Source: Sarcocystis neurona (taxonomy: Eukaryota > Apicomplexa > Conoidasida > Eucoccidiorida > Sarcocystidae). Taken from it: a DNA stretch of 64,000 bases. Below, piece by piece: positions 23,894 through 35,400 of the stretch (positions within the stretch are counted from its first letter, which is position 1; every line of letters begins with the position of its first letter). A model generated the notes under the pieces. The model saw nothing but the letters and a program-made list of their open reading frames with translations, made no database searches and had not been told where the DNA came from. The stretch spans positions 1,551,449 to 1,615,448 of the forward strand of contig KL647303.1 in the NCBI GenBank assembly GCA_000727475.1. The letters run 5' to 3'. Made by a program: the position numbers and the translations under genes.

Positions 23894-24699
23894 TGTGTCT
23901 GTTCCACCATCGACTACACTTTCACCTTCAACACAATCAACGAAGTGGCAAGAGGAGGCCGAGGTAAGGCAAGAGAGGGGCGGCTTAGGGAAAGGAAGTG
24001 AAAAGATAGAGACAACGGGAGAAGGAAAACATTGCAGGGCACTTGGAGACAACCATTAGATGGAATCGAAGGGAAGACCACGTCGTCCTTGAAGCAGCTC
24101 ACCAGCGGTCAGAGAGTGCGTCTACGGTATCTCAAAGTGATAACAAGTGTGGAACGCAGAAACCACTTGTTTGACGTGTGAGCAAAACGCTAAATAGCTC
24201 GGATGTACTGTTCCGGATAGGGTGACCGGAGGCGGTCAAGACAAGGAAAAGGCTTGAGGGCGGTCCGCTGGAATGATCTACAAGTATCGGAAGTCACCAG
24301 GGCACCGTAGGGGAGAACGGCGAGAGAAATCAAGGGATACAGGACAGGAAGCGCTGCAGCCACCACTGTACAGTGGAAACTTGATATGTTCGGTAGATGT
24401 AGAATGGGATATTTTTGTTGAGGTTGTCAAAGATAGAATATCGAAGACTTGTGCGTACACGACAGCCCTAGAATGCAGTCGGTTTCCGCTGCCCGACGCC
24501 GACCAGTAGGAAATGGTGCGAAAGATTCGCTGTCTGTCCTTCCTTCGCGGGAGGCGTACGGGAAAGGGCGCGGAACAAAGTCCATCTTCAGTGTAATAAT
24601 TTTATTGTAAAACACTTGAATCATACCCACACGGCCGAGGCTCTCCTCACCAATAACATACTTATTTCTTGCTCTAGTAAATGTTGAACGAACCAGCTA
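23894..24699. other. Upstream region of the disulfide isomerase gene; no gene recognised
   Basis: Unique sequence with short frames on both strands and no coding signature I trust. It should contain the promoter of the minus-strand disulfide isomerase gene, but no TATA-like or other defined element can be singled out. Confidence 0.4.
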
Positions 24700-25678
24700 T
24701 TAAACAAAGGAAGCCCCAGATAAGACATTTTTGAGCAGTACTTTGCACAGTGTTACCCCACTGTATACATCTTCGCATGAGGAGGGCGGGGCCGGGGCAC
24801 TTGCTCCTGTAGTGGAGGTCGGTGTAGCGTCTTGAAGCGACACCGTGCGTCGAGACGACGGGGCAAGATTCAATTTCTGCAAATTCGCAACTTTCCAAAC
24901 AAGGGTGTTTAAGTCACAACTACTGCATCGTTTCACTTGAGCTCAGGATCTACACTGCGTACACGACCGTTAAGTTAACCCGGAAGAATTTCACCTACAC
25001 AATTCTGCATAGCCGAAAGATTCATCGCCCTGTAGTTTGCGAGAAGGGGGGCGCTTGGGGCTCCAATCATACCTTCCCTGTCTCCTGCTATCGACTATTG
25101 AGAGAGACTATAACTTGTCGTGGACGCACTTCAACGAGGCTAGGGCTTGAAGCTCATTGGTGCGGCCAAAAAGCGCACGCGCGAGAAGCACGAGCCCAGT
25201 GAGCGTGACCGTCCGACTGTTATGCGTACCACTACGTGTGCAGGCCCGAGGACATATTAATAAAGATCTCCACAAAAACGGAAGTACTTGCAAAAGGTTT
25301 GAACAAGGTTTGTAACTTTGCTTAAAGTTGGGTCTAGTTTCAACGAAGAGCTTTTAATAGTCGTGTAAACAGCTGTCTCTGCGCGAGCAAGCACACTTGC
25401 TGCACGTGGTGCCTGAGGGTTAAAAAAAAGAGACATAGGAACTTTTTCTCCCTACAATACGTTTCACTGTTTACCCTCGTAGTCGGCTGCACAGGCACTG
25501 CTATTCTGGAAACCTTTATATTCGTTTTTCGCCCGTGTTCGTGAACCACTTCGCCTTGAGACAACGGAGGGGTTCTGGAATGGAAAATGTATATAGGGAC
25601 GGTCTGGGACACACCACTACGAATATGTGGGTGGAAGCCTGATATTTTTGCAAAAGTGACAAACTCCGTATCGATCAC
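24700..25678 (-). CDS. Candidate exons of an unidentified minus-strand gene
   Basis: Two minus-strand stretches read like ordinary protein. One, about 25655-25460, includes FHPHIRSGVSQTVPIYIF and GEVVHEHGRKTNIKVSRIAV and ends near a possible donor (GG|GTAAAC). The other begins after the acceptor GCGAATTTGCAG at about 24881. It reads LNLAPSSRRTVSLQDATPT, then a Ser/Thr/Ala/Pro segment, then CEDVYSGVTLCKVLLKNVLS, ending at 24700. A Ser/Thr/Pro-rich stretch followed by a mildly hydrophobic C-terminus could be the end of a surface protein, but that is speculative. The join between the two and the 5' end are unresolved. Confidence 0.28.
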
Positions 25679-26643
25679 CTTTCCCGATAGGCGACCTTAC
25701 ACGCTTGAACGCAAGATATAATTGTATCTACTTTCTGCAGCTGTCTTTGGCCGCTGTTCTCCTGCACTTGAAACGCAGGATAGAAAGACGGGAGATTTCT
25801 CCGAAGTTGGACATTGGGTGGAGACAAACGCGCGCAGAGAAGAGGAGCAGGAACGAAAAAAAGTTACGGACATGCCCCTTCACGTGGACACGCTAAAATT
25901 CCGTAGAAAGCAGACGGAAGCGTGCTGAGAGACAGCAGTGCAGTGTGTGAGTTCCGCAAACACTAAAAAATCCTTGAGTGAGGTAACGAATTTGTGTCCT
26001 CCTGCATCACCCGGCGGATCGAACCACTGAATGCAACCTTCGAGCTAGTACTGCAGAACATGTACAAAGTGGCTACAGGAGCAAGTGCCCACATATGTAT
26101 TCGTGGGCGCTTGCTCAATGAATATTTTTCGCAGCACTTTTTATCGACCTGTTGTGCGCGAACAAACACATTGTAAGAAGGTGGAGCAGAACACAGCGTA
26201 GTACCTACCTCCTGCGCGGGAATTGTACAGTGCTATTTACCGAAATCCATGTCGTTCCTGCTGCCGCATACGTAGGGGACGACCCCCCTTTTAGTGATTC
26301 AACGTAAACAGAATGTTACACGTAACACAATCTATGCGACTCGTTGTTCTCTACGAAGTTATTATACTTTTATAGACTGTTACACGTAAAGCCGCATTTG
26401 TTTTGGTCGGAACAAGTCTCCTAGCCGGCACCGTTTCGATGTCGTCGTTGTACGTTTTTTCTACAATCCCACGAATCTTGTGTGCACTCGAGTGCGCGGG
26501 TCTGCTTTCACATTTCGTGTTCAGCGTATCACAACGCAGGTTAAGCCGCCTGCGCAGCAATCCTTATGTTCAACGGCATGCGTCTATGGTGCCATTCAAG
26601 ACGTACTTCTGCAGTCGCAAGCACCGGTATTCCGTCCGTTCAT

Positions 26644-27840
26644 TTAATGACTGTTTTGCTCTCCATTCCTCCCGCTCTCTCCTAAAGGTGCGTCTTTCAC
26701 GGAACACACGCTGCAGCCACTATCAGTGCAAAGGTTATTATCTCTAGTCTTTGCCCTCGGGAGAAGGGATAGTTCTGACGATAGACTCATCAGATCGAAC
26801 AGTTCAAAATGCTTGCTTGTCAGCAACCCCAAACGCGTCGCGGCTGGCGTCAAAGTAGCTATTGCATTCTTCTGCGCGACGTTGCAAACTTGGGGAAGCA
26901 AGTGATCTGTATCTTCTGATGAAACGCAAAGAGACTGCTTAGCAGAGGCTTCTAACGATACTGGGTACTCGTGGTGACAGGGAAGTGCATGCAGAGGGAG
27001 AGCGTACTGTCTAACCTTTGGGCATCGTCGTCATTGTCAGTAATTTAGTGGTAGCAACGGCAGCAACTGCTGCGGCACTGTCACCACTGAAGCATAATGT
27101 GGAGACCGCTTTTCCCATTGAAGCGGACTTCAACATTGGGAACAGCCTGACTTTTGCCGCTAAGAAGCTTGTGGTGTGTCGTGTTCACTGGCGGTGTCGC
27201 GAGCGCTACCGTGTCGCTTCGTCCCCGCGAGGAAAGTGGTACATCCGTGGACAGCTGCTCGTGGTCTCTTCACCTACACAGGTGTGAGGAAAAGAGCAGG
27301 GAGCTAGCTCTCTGAGAGCCGCGTAGATTCCCTCTGCATTCATCGGGAACTCTTCCGTAGCCTCTGGCCCAATATCACGGCCGGAAGTGTCGCCCGGCAA
27401 GCAGCATCACACCGCTGCGGTTGTCACTATATCAGACCGCCACTTACCACTAGTGGTGCTAAGACAGCCCCACTGCCCAAGCACTCAAAGTTGGACAGAA
27501 GCAAAAACCAACACTCTGTGCAAAACCACGTAAAAGCCTCTAGTTTGCTTCGCTTTCTTCGCTGTCACTACCCTTCTCCTACCCACGAAATGGCGCGGAT
27601 GTAGCAACAAGAAGGATGTTCCTGCGCGAAGAGTTGTAGATATTCTCATTTTACTTGGGATCTGCGCAGAATTAGGGGCGACACATCTGCATAAAGGAAC
27701 CGTCTGTCCGTCGTGGTCAACCGAGACCAAATGTACGCAAAGGTTCACTAGCGCTACATGTGGGGCGCACTCCCCGCTGGTGAAGGCTAGCGCCGCAGTT
27801 GCTGCTAGAATGCATAGGTTAGGGAGCCGTACTCTAATTA
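26644..27840 (-). CDS. Probable secreted cysteine-containing protein, multi-exon, unidentified
   Basis: The last exon (about 27005-26644) is open with no ATG at its start. It reads LHALPCHHEYPVSLEASAK, then QVCNVAQKNAIATLTPAATR, and ends CTDSGCSVCSVKD...NSH before TAA. It has six cysteines and ordinary codon use. Upstream on the same strand, 27832-27590 is open and reads LCILAATAALAFTSGECA, a good hydrophobic leader, followed by HVALVNLCVHLVSVDHDG. A short block ending APLV just before a GTAAGT donor (27434) and a block near 27290-27360 (PMNAEGIYAALRELAPC) look like small internal exons. The initiator Met and exact joins are not resolved. Secretion is inferred from the leader only. I do not recognise the family and cannot confirm a surface-antigen assignment. 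Confidence 0.42.
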
Positions 27841-28775
27841 GGCATGATCGCTCAGCAAGACTCTTCGAAGCTTCTGTTCAACGTAAAACAAAACTGTAGT
27901 ACGCTAGTCCTGGAGCGGTCACCAGATCCGCATATATCTCGACCAAGGTCCTTGTGTGGTCTCGATCTCCTCGGATACACCGGAAAGGTGATTCATACAT
28001 GTATAATATGCGTGTGTGCCTACGAATGTAGTCGCCGCTGGTTTAAGGTTTATGTGTCTACGTGGATCAAATTCAGCAGCTCATGGCATCATGGATGTGT
28101 AGAACACTGGGTAACCTGACTGAGACAACGACGATGGCTGCGCCTGAGAACTCACTTGGTGTACTTCCTCACACGAACGACTGACCAGATGACTTGCGAA
28201 ACCTCAGGAGCACTACTGCGGCCCACGGCACATTCAGAAGAGGATACTCTAACGAATTAGGAGGCTATGCTTTGACAGGTAGCTCTAGGCGGGAGGGCAA
28301 GAAAAAAGAGAGAGCCATACTTTAGAACTTCAATATGAGAGTTAGACATGCTGGAAGAAACACAATGAATATTCTCCCACAATAGCCCGCTGGACAATAT
28401 CAGGCAACAGCAGCTGTGCCCCTTCAAGCACCAGTCAGCCGCAGTCTCCTCAGAGGTAAACTGAATGCAGTCGCAGGTACACATGTTGACATGCATCTCC
28501 AGACATTGTGTACCTTTAGACTAACACCCTATTTTGAAACTCCTGCTTATGCGGTTTTGAGTGGTGTTCAAGAGGGGCTTAACGACAAAAGCCATACATA
28601 TTGAGCATGCACTTGCGTCCTGTGTCGTAGCTGTTACGCGTATACGAAAACAAGACTACACCATTGATGGCGAGGCACGACTGTATGCGCCGCAGCCTGT
28701 GCACGATTACACGTCACTTGCGGGGATACACGCAGTGTTGTCTGTACCCAAGTGAGCTCGCTCTTCCTACTCTCG
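27841..28775. other. Intergenic, no gene recognised
   Basis: Unique DNA between the minus-strand cysteine-containing gene and the plus-strand CFAP119-like gene. This divergent arrangement means both promoters should lie here or nearby. No convincing exon or regulatory motif was seen. Confidence 0.4.
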
Positions 28776-31241
28776 ATGAGAACGGCTTCGCACCAGAGCC
28801 TCAAAGAAGGCAGGGTCAACCCGCTTGCCGCTCTCTCGCAGACTGACCGCGTAGCGGGGAAGGCCTGCTGCGGAGACGCCGAGAAGGAAGGAAACACAAC
28901 CTTTATAGAGGGTGTTGCAGGATTATCCAAGGCATGCGATACCCCGGAGGAACAGCCGGGAGGGGGAGCACGAGGTCTCGTTATCAGGGACCTCCCTTTG
29001 ATATTTCTTCCGCAGCACGTCGAAGCTCTATGGGAAATAGTGGCAGTTTATGACGCAGCAGCGGCGTCTGAGGAAGCAGCAACTACTGCTGCAGATGTAA
29101 CAGCAGCAGAAGGGGCTTCAGCGGAGGTGCCGAGCCCTGCACCATTTGTGCGGCCGACGCGACCTGCCAGCCCAACACAAACGCAGCCTCTCCGCAGACA
29201 AGACACGGGCGGAAGCCGACTGCCCTTGTCTAATGCGTCGTCAGAATCGCCTGCGGTACTCACAGCGAGGCCGCCGTCACCTTCAGAACAGCATGCTTCA
29301 CCGCAGCGAAAGCATGTTCTTGTCGCTGCGAGTGGGCAGAGGAAGAATCCGGCAGGGCAAGGTAGAGAAGCTCACACGGCATTTAGACAAACCAAAAGTG
29401 TCAACGGTGGTGCAATAGGCTCCGCGTCGCGAACAGCAGTGGCTGCGGCCGGTAATGGTTTATCAAATGCTACGTCTGCGGCAGTGGCAGCACCTGCTGG
29501 CTCAGCCGGCGGTGCTGGTACAACTGTTCCTGGACTAGGGAAACACAGCTTTCGCCCAGCAGCCTCAGGTGGAGCAGTGATCGCGAACTTAGACAGCTCG
29601 CCTCAAACCGATATTTGTCCGGAAGGGGAACGTGAAAAAAGTTTCAAGCCAAAAGGAGACGCCAAGGCCCTGCTGCGAGAACTCATTTGCGAGCAGCTCT
29701 CCAACGCCGGCAGCGCGTCAGCAGAACGACAAAAAGCATACACGTCTGCTGCTGTTGTTGAGCTTCACGTTTTCAGTTTGCTCTTCGCGGGCACTATTGG
29801 GCTCTGCTCGAAAAAAGCCGCTCTCTACATGTCAATCATAGCTGCTGCTGTAGAAGATCTTCAACGGGAAAAAAAGGCAAGCTCCACGCTACACAATCGC
29901 GCGCACAGCGCCACATACTGAAAGGTGCCTTTCTTTGACACTCTCGCTTCCATGCAGACAACGCAAGTGCGCGGCATATCCGCGAAGTTCTCTGCCGGAA
30001 CATTGCCCTGGAGTAGTTGTATACGGGGTGGAGGAAGAGTTCAAAGGGCAAAAGTGTTATTGACTGAAATCGTCGGCATTCACAGGACTAATGTCTTCAG
30101 CGTAGGGCAACGCAACAGGTTCTCCACGCTCCGAGCGCTCGTTTTCTGTACGGTTACCAGCAAGAAGTCAAACGCTAATCTACGCAAGCAGCAGAAGGGA
30201 GAGTCGATGAACGTTCGAGATAGGACAACTGACCAGTTGTATACGGTCGAGAAACTGTAGAAGTTTATGCGAAATAGATTTGTCAACACAAGCACTTCAG
30301 CGTCCGGAAGCAGTCAGTTTCCCGCAGTTTCTTGTGCACAGGCGAGAAACACGTTGTATGTAAGCCAGGAAAAATTAGTAACGCGTGGTCTGCGAGAGCA
30401 TCAACGGTAGAGGTATTGCAAGTGTGGTAACAGAAGATGGCTCGGCAAACTGTCGTCAGTTAATTTAGGGCAGTCACGGCACACAGTTGGACAGCTCGGG
30501 TCAGTAAAGAACCCAAAGCTAGACGCGGAGATTGTAGCGTCTTTGGGACATAGAATGAAGGGGGACCAAACACAATGCTCTCCTCGCACGCCTTCCGCTG
30601 AAAGAGAAAATGACCTTCACAGGAGGCAGACAGAAGCGTGTGTTCATATCCGTAGCTGAGGAGGAACATATATCGATGTGGTTATTCATGGACGTAGATG
30701 TTATCACCGATGTGCTGGAAAGCGCTCTGCCGTCTCGCAGAGCGTTTGACCACTGAGCCAAGTTCAAGACACACCGTGTGTTTCCTGGCCCCTTTCCCTG
30801 CAGCTGCCCAACTTGTCGCCCCTCCTACAGATTGAATTCCTGCGCAAGCGTATCAGAAGGCAGACGTTCGACCCGTTTGCCAAGTACGCTACAGACTCCT
30901 TTCCAACGACAGCGTCCACCTCTAGGTCAAATACAGCCTACCCTACTTTTACGCGGATGGAGGCCCAGAAGCTGTTCCACTTTGCCACCGACACGTTCGT
31001 GGCTCATTCCCGTTTATATTCGTACTGCATGCAATACTCGAGGAAGCAAGTTGCCAACGTAAACCTGCTCCACACGTACATACCCGTTGTGCCACCGCGT
31101 TGCGCAGTACCTGCAAGCTCCCTCACCACAATCGAAAATGACTCGGAAGGCTCCACCGCAGCTCCAGCGACCGACGAAGGATCGGCGACTTCACAACAAG
31201 AGAGAAAAAGAAGCGGGGACGCCCCCGCGAAACCTCTCTGA
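28776..31241 (+). CDS. CFAP119 / C1a-32-like flagellar central-apparatus protein, 2 exons
   Basis: Exon 1 is 28776-29876 and exon 2 is 30804-31241, giving 512 residues. The start is the first ATG; the frame above it opens with GTG. Residues ~110-320 are an Ala/Ser/Pro-rich linker. The conserved part follows: ELHVFSLLFAG and SIIAAAVEDLQREKK at the end of exon 1, then LPNLSPLLQIEFLRKR and MEAQKLFHFATDTFVAHSRL in exon 2. This order and spacing match the C1a-32 family of the axonemal C1a central-pair projection (CFAP119/CCDC189 in animals). The intron appears to be GC-AG (AAG|GCAAGC ... CCCTGCAG); both sides are phase 0 and the join restores the family alignment. The role would be axoneme motility in the microgamete. 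Assignment rests on remembered family pattern without an alignment. Confidence 0.6.
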
Positions 31242-31666
31242 GGACACATATTTGATATGCCATGAGTGCGAAGATGCGTATCACAGGGATCCATGACAAT
31301 CACGAACATGTAATCCGTATCCGTTGATTGTGGAGGCAATATGTTCCCGCAGCTGTAAGATACAGAATGACAACAGAGGTACGCGTGGTCGTGAGGTTTG
31401 GAATGGTGGGAAGGCCCAGCGAGTGGCACAGACGACTAAAAACACTTCACGTCTATCGATCCGGCACACTTATTAGGTTAAGTTCCAAATGTTGGATAAT
31501 TTCTCGCATCTCTCCAGCAACGGGACTCGTATTTATCTTCCGCAACGTGATGGGTGGGTTCTGCAAATGTATTACTTGGTGATAAATAGACACCTGCATA
31601 TTACGGTTGCTTTTGCCCGTTACAGTCAACGAGAGGAGAAACGCAAAAGGTGCATGCCACGAAGCG

Positions 31667-32245
31667 TCAGTTGTCGATGACTCCTGCTTCAATGGAAGGA
31701 GTCCAGATATCGAAGTCGAGACCTGTAAAAACAGAAGCTTTGTACTGCCTTGTGTGCAACACCACAAGCACTCCGGTGTTCTTTGACACCTGCAGAGAAA
31801 TACATCTCTTTTAGACCATCTGCATCGGTCCGCAAGCATACATCCTTGGGTAAGTGGTCAGATATAATACGGATGTGTACACGCCAGAGTATGCGCGGAG
31901 ACATTCTTCCCACTTCTGGATATCCCGGGCGCCCCGTCTGCACAGAATCCTGCAAGTAAACAATGGATATTAATAACGCCATGAACCTACAATGTAGGTG
32001 CGCAGAATCCTTCAGCGTGGGCCCGCCATCTTCCACATAGGCACCGACTCTTCACTTGCGCGTTATCGCTTGAATCATAAGCTTACTGACGACTTTCCTC
32101 GTCACATCTCGCAGTCCGCACTACACCTGTTTCATGAGCGTATTCATGTAGAAGCACCGGCTCCTCCTCACCACTGGACACAAGAAATCCCCAGTATGAT
32201 TGTTGTTTGTTGGTTTGCTTTGTAGCACTGTGTAACCACGTCCTT
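31667..32245 (-). CDS. Unidentified protein, last three exons
   Basis: Exons 32245-32172 (acceptor CCACGACTTTTCAG, donor TG|GTGAGG), 31949-31871 (acceptor GTTTACTTGCAG, donor TCC|GTATTA) and 31789-31667 (acceptor TATTTCTCTGCAG, stop TGA) join in phase. They give KDVVTQCYKANQQTTIILG, then CRRGARDIQKWEECLRAYSG, then SKNTGVLVVLHTRQYKASVF and GLDFDIWTPSIEAGVIDN. The alternation of hydrophobic strands and helices suggests a compact globular domain. I do not recognise it. The first exon is not seen: only 182 bp separate the first listed exon from the IFT56 stop codon. The gene may start within that gap, or the listed first exon may extend upstream through a Thr-rich stretch. The donor of the second exon could alternatively lie at GGC|GTGTAC, which is also phase 0. 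Confidence 0.42.
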
Positions 32246-32427
32246 CTGAAAAGTCGTGGTGGAAGAAGTAGTAACCGTAGTAGTAAAACTGTCGAAAAAA
32301 ATCTTTTGACGTCACTAGTAGTAGCCAGAACTATATTACCAGTGTGGCAGCTTATTTAGAAGCGGTAGAAGGAACACTGGAGCCACTGTTGTTCATGGTC
32401 AGCCGTTGCCACTTGCGACGTCCACGT

Positions 32428-35400
32428 TTATTTCAGTGGGATGTTGTAGTATTTCGCAATTTGCTTCAAGCACGATACAATCCGTGTCACCTTTGTGGCA
32501 GAACTGTATCGCAGAAGGTGGAGCACCGCTGGTATACGGGAAACCTCTTCTTTTTGTGTTAGAAGTTTGTGTAAGAATCCAGCAGCCGCGCCTCGCAGAG
32601 CAGGCCACAGAAGGGGGTCGCATTTCTTCTTGTCCAGCAAAGAAAATGCCTGAAGCCACATCACACTGATGCAGTCCTCCCAATTCGTAGGGCAGGAAGC
32701 AGCGGCAGCAGAAGCATGTAGGGAGTCCTTCACGAATATGTACACTGATGGGTATCCTGCTTTTGTACCTACAAGTGCGCAGGCATACCCGCGGATACTC
32801 CGCATATGACGGACGGGCAGCAGATCACATGATGAGCGTATGTGTACGTGTGAACTGAGGGTGCATCACGTATCAGAAAGCTGTCGATACTGGCAGCTAC
32901 CCGACGCAGCTGCGTGGTCGAAAAAGTTCATCGCGAAACTCGTACCTTCAGCGCCGCGTAGTAATCACCTACGGCATAGCAGTCGTCCGCAGTTTCTTTA
33001 AGCAGTGAGCAACCATCCCAAGAGCAATGCAAAGAAGTTGCTCGAGTGGACGGAGGGTTTTGGATTTGCTGGGTACATAGTTCGATGGCTGCCGTGCTGT
33101 CGCCGGTGACGACGTGCAGCCGGCAGAGCCACCGCAGATAAAGAAATTCTTTTTTAAACCTTTCAAGACAGTAAACGGAAGACACCAAAGATTGCAGTGA
33201 ACTCGTAATGAGTGTGCTACGCAGCTGTGATGCGTCAAAGCATGTGATCCACGTCTCTGCGTTGACACCAAATGGTGCGAAAATTTCAACAAACGCTGAC
33301 CTACCTGTGTACTAAGGTCAAACTAAAGAAACATACTGAACAAGTACGTATACAACACGAACGTGCACGCTGTGAAGTTGAAAAGCTTTTATATGTATAT
33401 CCGTGTGCGTGTGTGTATATATATATATAGATGTGGGAGGCGAGGCAGACGACCGCAACAGATAGATACGAGTGTAGAGGGTCACACGTGAGCACCCGCG
33501 CATGCCCTCCAGGATGTGTGTAACCGACTGCACTTACTGCTCATCATCAACATTCAACAGAGCCTCCTTGGCTTCGTCATACTCGCCTTCAAATGCGAGC
33601 GCTATGCATTTGTTCCAAAAGAATGTTGAGTCGTTGTTAAAACTTTCTAAACGTTCTGCATACTCGAGAGCTCCGCGGTAGTCCTTCTTCAAGAAGCAAT
33701 AGTTGAACATGCTTTGTAATCCTGCATCGTGGTGAAAAAGAAGAGGAAAAAGTGGACGCAGGTGCTCCGGGATGTAACGAAGGTTAGCCGAACGAAGAGA
33801 ACAGTAGAAGAGATCTGATAGAACCAAGAGTACCGTCTGGAGATGTATTCGTCTCGGTCCTCCCCGGCTGCGTAATCGAACTCCAGCCCCACAAAGTAGG
33901 TCTACGCTTGTACGGCGTAGAAACGAAGAGAATATACAGCAAATCCAGCTCGCTTTGATCACGGCAACATACGAGCACGTGGAAGGCGCCTACGTGTACA
34001 TTACCTGTATGTGTTTGTATGATGTATATATCTATATATATGTGTATATACAGCATACGTTCTGGACGTAGTGTGGGGGATATCGATACCGTGTGAAGCG
34101 CATAGGATCGTGTACCCTATTTGTGTGTATTTGATGTACGTATATATATAGTATAAGTTTCAGACGTAGTGCGTGGGGTCCTGGTCCCGTGTGGAAGGCG
34201 TAGGATGGAAACGTGCTGCGACTGACGGCCGACTACAAAGCATGTAGAGGCTGTGCAGTTCTGCAGTTCGACGTCTTCAGATAAATTCTGATACATATTG
34301 TTGTGGACGCATCAGTGAGCCGTGAGTGTATGCGCCGTACGACGCTTGCCCTGTTGGTCTGAAGTGCTGCTACATGCGTGATGGTTTCCTTAAACACGTG
34401 CAACTGAAAGTAGAAGAGACTGACTTTCCATCCGTGTCCCCCAGCGTACACACGTGAACCTATCGTCTTGCGATGCATCTGTCTGCCAAAACTTCATTTA
34501 CAACATATACATTTGGACTTGCACCTGTGTCCCAAATATCCGCAACATACAACAGACTTCTGCCTTCACATTTGCAGAATGAGGGGCGTCATCTGCGTGG
34601 TATTTTAGGGTTGAAGAAGTGGTATACGGTGCGGCGACCAGCAGCTAAAAAAGGCCCTTACTGCGTGCTGTGAACGCCTTATGTAACTTGCAACATCTCC
34701 CACGTACCGATTTTGGTGTTTTCGCTTGTCGAGGCCACAGCGAAAAACATTTTGGCCGCGTCTTTCAAATGTGGAAGAGAGTTGCGTCGTTGGCCGAAGA
34801 GGAGAAAGACATTGGCTTTGCAGAGTAGTTCTCTACATGGCAGGCATCAATCAGCGGAGACGGCACGACAAGTATATTCGAGTGGTCCACGTAGTTTTTC
34901 CGCGTCCCTCTTGCACACGCGTAAGAGGTTGTTCCTATTTCAAAGAAGTGCTGTCGAGGCACGCTACAGCGTAGACTACGTGTGCCACTTCGAATGTTGC
35001 TGCTGTTTCCGTCGTTATAGCTGCAGGTGCTGCTGCTTCAGCTGTGATAATTTCGTGTATACAACAATTTGACGCTGGTAGAATAGCAAATACTGCTGCT
35101 ACGTTCGTTGCTCCATCTGCAAACGCGGCCGCTCCTCCTGCTGCTACCAGTGGAAACTCGGTTCTGGTGCTGCGAATCACAGTGCGTTGAAACTACACTT
35201 TTGCTCCTCAGGTTGTGGTTGTCAATGCTAGAGCAGCTGACGGTGCGACTTGTAGTGCCCAGAATTCCATTGTTGCCATCATCCCTGCGGCAGGCCCTAC
35301 GCCGTGTTCGAGGGTGTGAAGTCTTGCATAATGTTGAAAGCAGCAGAGTAGTTGCTGTATTTCAAAAAAACAGCGACCAAATTCAGCCGCGCTTCAGGCA

